Below, piece by piece: positions 16,871 through 25,638 of a stretch of 64,000 nt of DNA. The position numbers were made by a program, and so were the translations under genes. This stretch comes from Blastomussa wellsi. Lineage: Eukaryota > Cnidaria > Anthozoa > Scleractinia > Plerogyridae. The stretch spans positions 11,735,374-11,799,373 of the forward strand of contig OX393566.1 in assembly GCA_947652115.1 (NCBI GenBank). The letters are read 5' to 3'. Under the pieces are notes generated by a model. That model did not search any database, was not told the DNA's origin, and was given only the letters and a program-made list of their open reading frames with translations. Each line of letters opens with the position of its first letter. Position 1 is the first letter of the stretch.

Positions 16871-17550
16871 TAATCTTAACAAGCCGACCACCGTTGCCAT
16901 CTCCACACCTTCCAGTCTCTTCGAAGCAGTGTCCAATCCTCTATGGAAGATCCACACCATCCGCATTTGTACAGACGAGAAATGAAAAGTGGTGTACTCC
17001 ATTGTCGTTCCTGGGCGAGATGACGGACGAGTTGGACAACGAGGATCATCCTCACGACTACATCCGCTAATTTGTCACTGGTGGTCCCAAAAATTACGGC
17101 TACATCACCGCCGCCGAAAAAGTCTGTTGCAAGGTACGCAGTCTCACTCTCAATTACCGGGGTTCCAAAGTCCTGAACTTCGACACCATGAAACGCAACG
17201 TCTTCCAAGAGATCCAGGATCCCTCGCCCAAACGCCGCAACATTCCCGTGAACCCGCTAACAAACGCCTGAAAGTGAGCCCGAGCACCAAACAGTACGGT
17301 CTGGTCTTTGACAAGCGTGTTGTCGACCCAAAAACCTTCATGTCCTACCCCTACGGATACGGCGAGGAGGACTGGGATTCACAAGATCAGCGTAGATATT
17401 CTCATGGATCTTTGTTTGCAAGTCGGGCGTGGGATCAATCGCATCCCGTACACGTCCCGCGTTGTAACCTTAAGATAAAACGACAATATACGCTTTTTAA
17501 TAGTGCACTTCCGGTTGTCGCGTGATTTTTTTCCACTTTCGGTTTCAAAA

Positions 17551-17725
17551 TCCAAGATGGCGGCCACTAGCGTTGAAAAATTAAAAATGGCGCGCAGTAG
17601 CAGCGCTTTCCATTGTTTCTCGGCCAATCACAGGCCTTTTTCTTCAGGGCGGCCATCTTGGATGAAATCAGGCCTTCTCATTGGTCGAGAGGGGTCACAT
17701 GGTCTATAAACTCGAATCTGATTGG
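17551..17725 (+). promoter_or_regulatory. CCAAT/YY1/TATA promoter at the left side of element 2
   Basis: CCAAT boxes lie at 17624-17628 (forward) and as ATTGG at 17680-17684 and 17721-17725. A TATAAA sits at 17705-17710. AAGATGGCGGCC (from 17554) and its inverse GGCCATCTTGGA (about 17650-17662) match the YY1 core. This combination is typical of a strong RNA polymerase II promoter. It probably drives the plus-strand genes beginning at about 18.1 kb. Confidence 0.5.
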
Positions 17726-17937
17726 CCGCTGCTCAGACAAGCGTGCTTTACTACTCGCAAGTTCTGGAGGCGCTTGGCAGTCGGGGAAAGCTTGAACAGC
17801 GTTTGCACGTGTGTACATTAAAAGGAGAAATAGACAAGACGATGGAGAGAAATAATACGCTTCTCTTCATTTGAACCCTGGAAAACACATTACTTTCAAA
17901 ATTGCAGAAAAACTCTCTTTACACAAGCTTGGGTAGT
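17726..17937. other. Leader/spacer before the foldback
   Basis: No gene is seen. GTACATTAAAAGGAG and a purine-rich leader (GACAAGACGATGGAGAG) follow the TATA box. A splice donor or small first exon is possible but not defined. Confidence 0.35.
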
Positions 17938-18106
17938 AGTAGTAAGGGAGTCAAACAAATACCACCAGATCACCACAGTTTCATTTTCCTGAAAACCCCA
18001 AGCCAGGTGAAAGAAGCTCGCCTTGCTCGCTTCTTTCACCTGGGGGTTTTCAGGAAAATGAAACTGTGGTGATCAGGTGGTATTTGTAATTGACTCCCTT
18101 ACTACT
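17938..18106. repeat. 169-bp foldback (long inverted repeat)
   Basis: A left arm (17938-about 18017) starting AGTAGTAAGGGAGTCAA is mirrored by a right arm (about 18024-18106) ending TTGACTCCCTTACTACT. A loop of only a few bases (TCGCCTTG) separates them. The arms match over about 75 bp with a few indels. This could be a foldback MITE, or the terminal inverted repeat end of element 2, since Polinton ends often begin AG. Confidence 0.8.
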
Positions 18107-18183
18107 TCTTGAAGAACAACCCCTGGCAGGTTCGGACAATTAGACAGAACCGGCAGTTCACAAGACACAAGCACCGCCCAAAA

Positions 18184-18438
18184 ATGCACGGAGAAAACAA
18201 CTGTGTGTGGTTGAATCGGCAAAGGAACTGCGGCAAAAAGTGTGACGGAAAATATTGCTCGCAGCACAACTGGCAAATCAAAAAAGGGAATGCAAAAGCC
18301 AGCACCATGCCGCAGCTGTGGGGGCGACTATGCGCGCATTGCGGCGGGCTCTCGCTTAAACAGCGGCTTCTTCGCATTGAGAAAAAAGCAAAGAAAAATT
18401 TTGAACTTGTTTTGCTCGAGCTGATTTCAACCAGTTAG
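18184..18438 (+). pseudogene. Small Cys-rich, probably zinc-binding protein
   Basis: From MHGENNCVWLNRQRNCGKKC the frame continues with DGKYCSQHNWQIKKGNA, giving a C-x(n)-C-x3-C-x4-C-x2-H pattern that suggests a small zinc-binding fold. A second Cys motif (PCRSCGG) appears in the overlapping frame near 18300. The C-terminus KKAKKNFELVLLELISTS is back in the first frame, so two compensating frameshifts are likely. It sits directly after the foldback and before the F-box-like genes. It is probably an early or regulatory gene; the function is unknown. Confidence 0.45.
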
Positions 18439-18450
18439 AGATTTGCAGTT

Positions 18451-18771
18451 GTGTTTGAAACGATAGAGAATTTCATTCAAACGCTTCCGCCGGAGTTGAG
18501 GGAAAAGATATACAGGGAGTATCTAACCTTGAAGATAAAACAAAGGTTATCTCTTGGATGGGAGGCAATTCACCGAGAACTGGGCTCCGCCCCTTTCTGT
18601 AGCAGACGTGAACAAATTGTCAAGGCAACAGTTTGCAGAAAATGCAGCGTCTGTGAAAAGAATGGAATGTGCTTCTCGTGCTGGAAAAATGGCGACAATG
18701 AAAATGACTTCCTCGGCGACCCAACTTTTGATGAAATCGACTACAGCGAAATATTTATAAAAATCTTGTAA
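18451..18771 (+). CDS. F-box-like mini-protein of element 2, copy 1
   Basis: The open frame (106 codons) starts at GTG 18451, just after ATTTGCAG, a possible splice acceptor; no ATG precedes the core. It reads FIQTLPPELREKIYREYLTL, then KIKQRLSLGWEAIHREL, and a Cys-rich part CRKCSVCEKNGMCFSCW, with an acidic tail. The LPPEL-R-x-x-I core plus a Cys cluster is the same architecture as the four copies in element 1, but the sequence is quite diverged. Confidence 0.55.
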   Translation: MFETIENFIQTLPPELREKIYREYLTLKIKQRLSLGWEAIHRELGSAPFCSRREQIVKATVCRKCSVCEKNGMCFSCWKNGDNENDFLGDPTFDEIDYSEIFIKIL

Positions 18772-18819
18772 ACTTTTTCAACTAGTTAGAGATTTGCACA
18801 CGTGTTTCAAAAGCGCGCA

Positions 18820-19197
18820 ATGGTTCTAGGAGAAAACAACTGCAACCTTTCCGAGTCAATTCAAAACCTCCCTCCAGAGCTCCGTGAGCGAATTTGTAAG
18901 GAACACATTGCAATCAAAGTCAAGGAGCGATTGGATCTCGGTTTTGATCTTGTGCATTCCGAGTTGCGAATAGAAAAAGAGTTTTTGGACTTTTGTTGCG
19001 ACAGATGTGACGTGTTATTTGAGCGAATAAAAAACAAGTTTTTGGCCCTTTTTGCGACACATGTGAACATTTTTTATTTAACTGCGAGGAAATTCAATTT
19101 GACCACAAAGTGTGGACACGTAGGTGAGGGGTTTGTCAGGGTTCGCGCGAGTTCTTTTCCGCCACAGAAGTTGGTGAAGAGTCCACCTCGCGCATAG
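18820..19197 (+). CDS. F-box-like mini-protein of element 2, copy 2
   Basis: ATG at 18820. It reads SIQNLPPELRERICKEHIAI, then KVKERLDLGFDLVHSELRI, followed by DFCCDRCDVLF and a less conserved basic tail. About 25 bases before this ORF and before copy 1 are nearly identical (AACTAGTTAGAGATTTGCAC versus ACCAGTTAGAGATTTGCAGT). They form a tandem duplication with a period of about 350 bp. The region after about 19030 may be frame-degenerate. Confidence 0.52.
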   Translation: MVLGENNCNLSESIQNLPPELRERICKEHIAIKVKERLDLGFDLVHSELRIEKEFLDFCCDRCDVLFERIKNKFLALFATHVNIFYLTARKFNLTTKCGHVGEGFVRVRASSFPPQKLVKSPPRA

Positions 19198-19457
19198 CCT
19201 CAACAACTTGCTGTGTTATCCGTCTGACCTCGCTCTGCCAAACGGGCGTTGAAAGTTCTTGGAAAATACAGAAAACCGTGGGGAAAAGCAGAAGCATTTT
19301 AGGAAGTTCTGCCTGTCTTTAATTTGTGCCACACGTTGGGAACTTTTTTTTCGCAGGGCAACCAGAGGCCTGGTCTATTTTTTGGACATAGAAGGATATT
19401 TTCTTTCAAAGTTTAGTTCAAATTTGTGGTGGACGCCGTCAGTTTTTTTCGAAGCTC
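19198..19457. other. Convergent spacer without a clear gene
   Basis: No conserved reading frame is seen between the plus-strand mini-gene and the minus-strand gene ending at 19458. Short open frames here have no recognisable motif. Confidence 0.4.
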
Positions 19458-20051
19458 TTACCGAAGCTCTTGCCGGACTTGTTTTTTTATCATTTCAATA
19501 TCCGGCGAATCGGACGGTTTATCCGCGACGTTTTCCCGCATCCTCTCTTTGAGTTCACGATATTTCTGCATTTCACGGAATATCTGTTTGAATTCAGCGT
19601 CGGAAACATTGTTATCGTCAAGAGCTTTAGAGACGGAGCCTTTTATCGAGCCATGCTTTGCCAAGGCCAGAGCTTGCATTTTCGTGTGCTTTTTAACTTT
19701 CCTTTCCAGCTTCTTGTTCGCAACAGACAGGCCTGCGGAAGCAAACCCAAGCAGGGCGGCAATTCCAGCAACAGGCGCTCCCACCACAATTCCGACGCCA
19801 GTGAGTGAAGATGCAACGGCCCCGGAAGACAGGGCGGTACTTGCAACGCTAAGAGAGACCACGGAATAGTGAATCACTTTGCGAGCTTTTTTGTATTTTT
19901 TCAACACAAGCCTCCGATGTTCAGCCTCATCGGCTATTTCTTTTTCAATTTTGCTGATCTCAGTTAGTCGGAAATTTTCGGTTCTTTCCAGGGGAAGCTC
20001 TGGATAAATTTTTTCAGGCGGAGCACTTGGCAACAAACTTGCCGAAGACAT
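19458..20051 (-). CDS. Glycine/alanine-rich membrane-active-like protein
   Basis: An intact 197-codon ORF. The N-terminal part is a charged coiled-coil-like helix (LTEISKIEKEIADEAEHRR, LVLKKYKKARKVIH). A long small-residue hydrophobic region follows (SLSVASTALSSGAVASSL, GVGIVVGAPVAGIAALLGFA), then a basic helix (NKKLERKVKKHTKMQALALA) and a C-terminal helical bundle (SKALDDNNVSDAEFKQIF). I recognise this as a recurring protein of cnidarian-type Polinton-like elements without known function. The hydrophobic Gly/Ala centre flanked by amphipathic helices suggests a membrane-penetrating virion protein. That is inference. Confidence 0.6.
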   Translation of the reverse strand: MSSASLLPSAPPEKIYPELPLERTENFRLTEISKIEKEIADEAEHRRLVLKKYKKARKVIHYSVVSLSVASTALSSGAVASSLTGVGIVVGAPVAGIAALLGFASAGLSVANKKLERKVKKHTKMQALALAKHGSIKGSVSKALDDNNVSDAEFKQIFREMQKYRELKERMRENVADKPSDSPDIEMIKKQVRQELR

Positions 20052-20074
20052 GGTTATACATAGATTTAATTTTT

Positions 20075-20747
20075 TTAAATGATTTGCAATTCGAATTCAA
20101 GGGGTCGATCGTTAAAATAAAAAAAAAGACTCTCGGTCCTCATCTTTGACTGAAAGCGTTACGCTGTTGACAAATTTGCCCGTCGAAGCGTCACGAAAGG
20201 GCGGCTGTTCGTCCGTTTAATAGTGGACTTTTTGGAAAGCTTCCCCTCGGATGTCAAACTTTGCAAGAAGGGTCGAAGCTTTGCCATTGACCAAATTTTG
20301 ATTGCGGTCAACAAAGTCGCAATGGACAAAGTAAGTACCCGGTGTTCGAGGCCGTTTGACGAAAGTTCTAAAAAACAAAACCCGGGATATAGCAAGAAAA
20401 TCGGCCAAGTCGTCGTCAAGAGTTATTTTTTTATTCCCAAAGTTGTCAATTATCATTGCACCAACAGGTGTATTGATTTGAGTGGGAAGTTTTACATTAA
20501 ATTTAGCGAACGCATTTTCTATTGTTTGAGCCACACTTTCAAGAGTGTAAAACCCTTTGGTGAAAGTAATTGGAACAGCACGTTTACCATCTGGATCAGA
20601 CATTGCTATCACCCCCATCGTTTTTCAAATTATGCCACGAATTATAAAGCGAAAGAGAAAACAGCCTTACGAAAGAGGCCTCTTTAATCGGGTTGTCAAA
20701 ATTGACGTTGCATGGATTAGAAGTCGTTGAAATAGTAAGCACAACCA
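20075..20747 (-). pseudogene. Penton/minor-capsid-like protein of element 2, broken
   Basis: From the ATG at 20747: MVVLTISTTSNPCNVNFDNP, IKEASFVRLFSLSLYNSWHN. After a frameshift near 20605-20600 the frame reads ITFTKGFYTLESVAQTIENA and NTPVGAMIIDNF, then TFVKRPRTPGTYFVHCDFVD and LLAKFDIRGEAFQKVHY. A TAA at 20217-20219 interrupts an otherwise continuing frame (FRDASTGKFVNSVTLSVKDE). A last beta-strand block, RPLEFELQI, is in another frame and ends at 20075. The beta-rich pattern and terminal strand resemble the penton-like minor capsid proteins of Polintons, although the sequence is far from the element 1 counterpart. Two frameshifts and one stop disable it. Confidence 0.55.
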
Positions 20748-20804
20748 TTTTATTTTGTTGCGCACAAATTTTCAATAAAAAAAATAACGGGGGAGAAACA
20801 AAAG

Positions 20805-22244
20805 ATGAACATCTGGAAAACCGCACGCAAGCAAGATTCTGTTGCGTTTGACTATCTCGAAAAAAGAGCGCAGTCTCCCAGCACCTCGGCGAATGCGAAG
20901 CTTGCACAAGAGAAGGCGTGGGCGGCTTTTTCTGCACAGTTTCGGAGGGCCGACAAAAGCCAATTTTTTCCACAGACATTTTTTGCGAAGGACCACACAG
21001 CAACAGCTGAAATATTCTGGAAAGAGGGTCCCGGCAGTCTGCAAAGCGTCTTCGGTTCAGACCGCAAATATTGGAGTGCAGGCATGAAAAGCGCGCTGGG
21101 TTTGGATGACGTTGGCGGCTTCCCTTACCAGTTAACGCCCAGTGCAATAAGGTCGCTGCCAGTTCCAGCAGTTCCATTGGAAGACGCGGCGCCAAGTTTG
21201 AAGAAAATATTCAACAACTCAGTGGACATTTATGTCGCCCCTGACCAGTATTTTACAACAAAGTCCAGAGAGGTATTCCAAAAGGAACAACAGAAGTTCG
21301 AAACGTCAAAGCCCGCAAAAAAATGGCTAGCGGGGCCAAATCTAACTTTCTGCGAACAGCAGCTGAACTTTGCAGTGTGGTGCGCGACGACAGGTTGCAG
21401 AATATCTCGAGAAGTATTTGACAAAGACAACACAACGCTGAATCTGCCGCCGCAGGTGCGGGCTTTCTACATCTTCCACGTTTATTTGACGGTTCGGCGC
21501 ATCCTCTTCCAGCTCGGAGGCATCCAAAGCGTGAGCGCGCTGCCGGGCGACCCAACATGGAGTCAGACCAACAACAACCGTGACGTGGCGTCGTGGAAAA
21601 CATTGTGCGCAGAGTTCGGCGTTCCCCCGTCAACCGATTTCCGCTTCACGAGGGAACCAAACCACGGGCTGGGGAGCGTTTACATTTATTGCCGCGACCC
21701 TTTCATTTTGAACGTGCCCTATCCATCGGCAAAAGGGAAATTCGACGACGAGGACCCAAGGGCGTCAGAAAAGGGGATTTCAATATGTTTCATAAGAAAC
21801 GACGCCGCGGAAGAGCAATTCAACTGGTTCGCGCCCAAAACCTCGTCAGGTTTGACCCAGGCGGGTTTGTCGCGAATAAAACAGTCGATAGAGGCGTTCG
21901 TTTACTGAGTGTTGGGTGCGCAAGTCAACGTCCGCAGCAGCATCCTGGGCGAAGGGGGGCGCGCAAAGGGGGCGCAGAGGGAGTTCCTCGTCTTGGTGGA
22001 AGACGCAGTGAGGCAGCCTGACCTGGCAAAAAGCGTGCAGCATTATCAACTAACGGCCGATGGGGCAAAGGTGAGGCTCAACCTTGCTGTTTGCCCGGGC
22101 GCCTGGCTGATGCCAATGCGGATGTAAATTAACACAGAAAGCACGGTTGGCTACAACAACAGGTTGGAACAGGCGATTCCGGGCATGAAGCTGGGGGTCA
22201 ACGACGGGGCAAACAAAAGCACAAAAAAGCGGCGCTTCAGCTGA
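20805..22244 (+). pseudogene. Large conserved element protein of unknown function, two in-frame stops
   Basis: A single frame of about 480 codons is broken only by TGA at 21906-21908 and TAA at 22125-22127. Motifs: MNIWKTARKQDSVAFDYLEK, KKWLAGPNLTFCEQQLNFAV, WCATTGCRIS, PPQVRAFYIFHVYLTVRRIL, FQLGGIQSVSALPGDP, TDFRFTREPNHGLGSVYIY, EEQFNWFAPKTSSGLTQAGL. After the first stop it reads VLGAQVNVRSSILGEGGRAK and VEDAVRQPDLAKSVQHYQL, and after the second TVGYNNRLEQAIPGMKLGVN and a basic C-terminus (KSTKKRRFS). This protein recurs in cnidarian-type elements and probably belongs to the virion or DNA-handling set, but I know no assigned function. No frameshift occurs over 1.4 kb, in contrast to its neighbours. 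Confidence 0.65.
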
Positions 22245-22469
22245 TGGTGGCGGGGTATCGAAAACAAACCGGCCAAACAGTCATTCTTCGAATCCGATTC
22301 ACAAAGCAGCAGTGAAAGAGCCATCGCCTGTGTCCCAAACAGCAGCTGAGCAAACGTAACCTGAACCAACGCCAACGGCTGGCTCCGGCAGCCAGACACA
22401 TCTCGACAACAAAATAGCTGTCGATGTTGAAGCGGTTGCAGTTGCGGGTTTGGCATTCTTGACATTGCG
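22245..22469. other. Convergent 3' spacer
   Basis: No conserved protein is seen between the large plus-strand gene and the minus-strand coiled-coil gene. Open frames here look like shadows. Confidence 0.4.
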
Positions 22470-23790
22470 TTAACGCTGCTGCTCGACCAGAAACGCCACA
22501 ACAGCCAAAATCAGAAGCCAGGCGTGCTCTGCCAGAAAAGAGACGACCTCCCCGGCAGCTTTGAATAGGAAAGAAACAATCGAGCCAATGAGGCCGGGAA
22601 GGATTCCAGCAAGTTTTTGCCAATATCGTTCAAGCCATTTTCCAACCCTTTGGCGGTGGCTTTCAGCGACGAGTTGATGGCGCCAACGATAGCACCAATC
22701 GTGACACCAGCAGCAAGAAGGACTGCCGTGGCGGTCACGTGATATTTTTTGAAGATCTCTTTGACCTTTTCTCGAAGAGGCATCTCCCGTTCAATTTCCT
22801 CAATCTGTGTGTCAACCTGGTTGATCTCTTCGAGACGCTGCGCCACTCGGCCTTTTGCTGCTTCAGATGCTGTCAGATGGTGAGCGTTCTCATCGTTGAC
22901 GATCGCCCTGTCTTCTTCATTTTGGCTTTCCAGTTCTGCTTTTTAAACTTTCAGGTTGTTGAGGGTTTCTGTGTCAATTTTTTCTTGAAGTTCACTTATG
23001 TTTTTATTCAACCTGGCATTTTTTTCCGTGAGCTTCTGAATATCTTCTTTTAATTTTGGCAACTGTTTTGCTTTTTTGTTGATTTGTTCCAGTTGCTTTC
23101 TTTTTTCTTGATGTTCTTTTTCAAGGTCTCTTTTCTCCTGTTTCAATTTTTGAATTTCTTTTTCATTCAAAGGACCATGTGAATCTTCAAGAGCATCTCT
23201 CTGCCCATCACTATCATTCTGTTTTTGATTTCTTCCATGGCTTTTTTAACTTTTTCATGTTCTTCAGCCATATATGAAAATTTTTCCAGTTATTTTTCTT
23301 TTTCATCCAGTTTTTGCTGAAAGAATTCCTTTATTTCAAAAATGGAATTGCCGAGTTCAGTTTTTATTTCGTGGGATAGGCTTGGATTTAGATGCTTTTG
23401 TTTTGAACCCTTTTTTGTGGTAAACATGTCATATGCCTTTTTCCATCGCCCTTCATTTTAACTTGAAGCCTTCCTTTTGGGCTGAAAAATACCTCAAGCT
23501 TGCTTGTGTTCATGTTCGGAAATTGCAATTTTGCAGCAACCAAAGCTTGTTTTTTTTTCACTGTTGTCCACCAATGGAGTTTCCTTGGTGTCATCCAGAC
23601 CGCTCTGTCCGTGATGCATTGTTTGCATTTCAATTTCTTCTCCATGGGGTGTCGATGCAGAGACAGGCGGAGTCTGAAATGGTTGAAATTCTTGGGTTGA
23701 ACTGCCATCTTGTTCATCATCGCCAAATTTGTCAGGTGGGTCTTCGTGGCCAAAGGGTTCTGGGTCAAAAGCAGGGTTTTGAAAACAACC
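22470..23790 (-). pseudogene. Coiled-coil protein with C-terminal membrane segments
   Basis: The minus strand, from about 23790, shows an acidic head (FGHEDPPDKFGDDEQD, GEEIEMQTMHHGQSG). A long coiled coil follows (KQEKRDLEKEHQEKRKQLEQ, LKEDIQKLTEKNARLNKNIS), then INQVDTQIEEIEREMPLREK. Two hydrophobic segments come last: TATAVLLAAGVTIGAIVGAI and, in a shifted frame, HAWLLILAVVAFLVEQQR before TAA 22470-22472. A Gly-rich helix (KGLENGLNDIGKNLLE) joins the two membrane segments. Long coiled coil plus C-terminal anchors would suit a fibre, scaffold or membrane-anchored virion protein. Several stops and frameshifts are present between 23170 and 23500 and near 22580. Confidence 0.5.
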
Positions 23791-24993
23791 TTGGCGGTGC
23801 AAGCGAATCTTCTGCCAACGCACAAAAAGAAAATTCCCAACGCGGAGAAATTCGAGCGTGCAACGAAGCGCATCACCTTTGATCGTAGCGAGGCCATTCC
23901 CAGCGAGACCCTGAATGTTTCCGTACCCAAGCTGAATGAGAAAGAGGTCCTCGTGCCCGGCTCGCTCGCACTGCTTTTCAACATCGACTTGACTGGAGGG
24001 GAACCCAACAACTTCCTCGTTCAAAACGTCGGGCGCGCTCTGGTCGACAAGCTTGTTGTGAAGTTCGGGGCGAAGTGTTGCAGGACACGGTGGGATATGA
24101 CATCTTCAAGACCTGGGAGGACCTTTTCCTCTCGCAGGAGGAGCGGGACAACAGGCTGCTCGATGGAATTCAAAGCGAGGACCTCTGCAAGATCCGCTCA
24201 AACTCTGAGGATAAGAAAACCTCGGGCGTCGACACGGAAAACGCGCTCTCCGAAGTTTTCGGCACAAAATACCGAATCAGACTGGACCACCAGATCCTGA
24301 CCGACCACGGAGTCTTTTACCCCTAAGCTCTCCTTCACGACCTCGTGTTTGAGCTGACCCTTGCGCCGGCCTTTCAGGTTGTCAGACATCCAGCTCGAGT
24401 ACGAAATGATGAGAAGCAAGCCTCTGGCGGAAGAAGCGCGCAGTGTTTATTTCTCTGGCAAGGAATTCTTGTACGAACACGTCCAACTTTATCAGATGCA
24501 CACCTTCCCAAAAAACAAGAAAAGGATTAACCTCAGAGTCAACCCCCAGAGAAGGTCCATGAAAGCAATCCTTCTCCTGTTAATCGAGCCTTGGGCTAAA
24601 GGGGCCAGAGATTAAGAAAAGTTTTTCAACCCCGGCCTCTCGAAAGTCAGCGTCACGGTGAACGGCTCGCCTAACATGCTCCACAACAACGGCATCTCAC
24701 AGAAAGGCATGTGGGAGATGGTCCGTCGCTTCTCTCCACAGAAAAAAATGCCCCACATGAATATGACAAAGTTCTGGAACGATGACAAGTTCGGGCTTTT
24801 GGTCGATCTGCGCTCCATGGCAGATCAGTCGCTGCACGGCAGTGGCGCGCGCCTCGTAAACACACAAGCCGGGGTACAGCTCGAGCTCGAGAGGAAGGCA
24901 AGTGGAGCAGGCAATGTGAACTGCTACGTCTTTGTCATTAGTGACTCTCAGATAAACATACAGGAGCAACAATTGAAATCTGTGCAATACTAA
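23755..24993 (+). pseudogene. Major capsid protein of element 2 (double jelly-roll type), broken
   Basis: Blocks in order: VLKTTLAVQANLLPTHKKKI, ITFDRSEAIPSETLNVSVPK, LVPGSLALLFNIDLTGGEPN, NFLVQNVGRALVDKLVVKFG. A one-base shift near 24073 leads to LQDTVGYDIFKTWEDLFLSQ, EDLCKIRSNSEDKKTSG and LDHQILTDHGVFYP, then TAA at 24324-24326. After another shift come SDIQLEYEMMRSKPLAEEA, RVNPQRRSMKAILLLLIEPW and TAA at 24613-24615. VNGSPNMLHNNGISQKGMWE, KFGLLVDLRSMADQSLHGSG and QLKSVQY at the end complete the gene. Size (about 410 codons), position before the ATPase and two beta-rich halves fit a Polinton capsid protein. Two nonsense codons and at least two frameshifts inactivate it. No convincing ATG is seen at the start, which overlaps the antisense coiled-coil gene. 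Confidence 0.75.
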
Positions 24994-24999
24994 TATGAA

Positions 25000-25596
25000 A
25001 TGAATACAGACAACATCCCGTTCAACGCGTTGATCGTGGGTCCGACGAATTCAGGCAAATCGCACTTTGTGGTGGACCAGCTCTATGGCCCTTTTCGGGG
25101 CAAGTTCGACAACATCGTGTTGATCCGCCCGACATTCGCGCACAACAAAACCTACCACCGAATTGGTGAAGAGGACCCGCGAATGTTTGTGATAATATGC
25201 GCGCACCACGGGTTGGAAATTTGGTTGAAGCTCCTCACCTGGCTTTTCGAGGGCACCAACACGCTCATAATCCTCGATGACTGTACAGCCTCGAAAGATG
25301 TGAAAGGGCGCACAGGCCCGCTGGTGAATCCTGCCTTTTCTGCCCGACACGTCGGCATCAGCGTTTGGGTGCTGACGCAGAAGATGACCAGCATCACAGC
25401 CTCCTTCCGGGAAAACGTGGCGGCGATGGTTCTCTTTTACACCCCCGCGGCCAAGCCTTTGAAATCTATCTTTGATGATTACGCCGGGGAACTCTCCCAG
25501 GATGAACAGAAAGGTCTTCTTTCAAAGCTGAAAGCTCGAAAGTTCGCGCATCTCGTGTTCTCGCTTCGGAACCCCTGGGGAACTATTTTGAATTGA
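25000..25596 (+). CDS. Genome-packaging ATPase of element 2 (intact)
   Basis: An uninterrupted 198-codon ORF starts MNTDNIPFNALIVGPTNSGK; GPTNSGKS is Walker A. It contains FDNIVLIRPTFAHNKTY, the Walker B strand NTLIILDDCTASKDVKG and VWVLTQKMTSITASFRENVA, the sensor-like region of A32/FtsK-HerA packaging ATPases. The C-terminus is RKFAHLVFSLRNPWGTILN. Length equals the usual size of this family. It begins six bases after the capsid stop, so the two genes were probably co-expressed. It powers DNA translocation into the capsid. This is the best-preserved core gene in the window. Confidence 0.82.
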   Translation: MNTDNIPFNALIVGPTNSGKSHFVVDQLYGPFRGKFDNIVLIRPTFAHNKTYHRIGEEDPRMFVIICAHHGLEIWLKLLTWLFEGTNTLIILDDCTASKDVKGRTGPLVNPAFSARHVGISVWVLTQKMTSITASFRENVAAMVLFYTPAAKPLKSIFDDYAGELSQDEQKGLLSKLKARKFAHLVFSLRNPWGTILN

Positions 25597-25638
25597 AAAA
25601 AAGTAATTATTTTGAATTGAAAACAAACGGAAGAAATA

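Larger units (their letters stand above)
12235..17475 (+). pseudogene. Protein-primed family B DNA polymerase (pPolB), heavily disrupted
   Basis: Order of recognisable blocks: an N-terminal domain with FTVAEFDEDSDRLNVYLQSL and DQLCCARAIVTM; a Cys-rich zinc region (SYFCHDCNRGYVHDD, CERKECPDF); exonuclease strands FVYADFEAR and VIVIFHNFKAYDGMFVV; FMGCLWHGCPRCYPD; palm motif A region YADVTSLYPWVNKTAVYPV; RGTWCTPELVKAVELGY and ATAKLMLNFF; GEMTDELDNE, FVTGGPKNYGY; and a C-terminal STKQYGLVFDKRVVDP. The enzyme replicates the linear element from a terminal protein. In-frame stops include TGA at 13638-13640 and a TGA after LMLNFF near 15596-15598. The downstream exonuclease block and the DTDS catalytic block are not found. 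Three retrotransposon pieces interrupt the gene (14118-14345, 14860-15301, 15606-16870). It cannot encode active enzyme. Confidence 0.85.

Noticed and set aside
17938..18106. Foldback as a transcription terminator
   Set aside because: Rho-independent terminators are bacterial, and 75-bp arms are far too long. A mobile or terminal repeat explains it better.
21906..21908. UGA as a selenocysteine codon in the large element 2 protein
   Set aside because: No SECIS-like structure was noticed and a second stop (TAA) occurs later in the same gene, so plain nonsense decay is simpler.
23388..24024. Long minus-strand ORFs opposite the element 2 capsid gene
   Set aside because: Their upstream parts are mostly shadows of the capsid coding strand. 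Only the segment below about 23790 shows the coiled-coil gene's own features.
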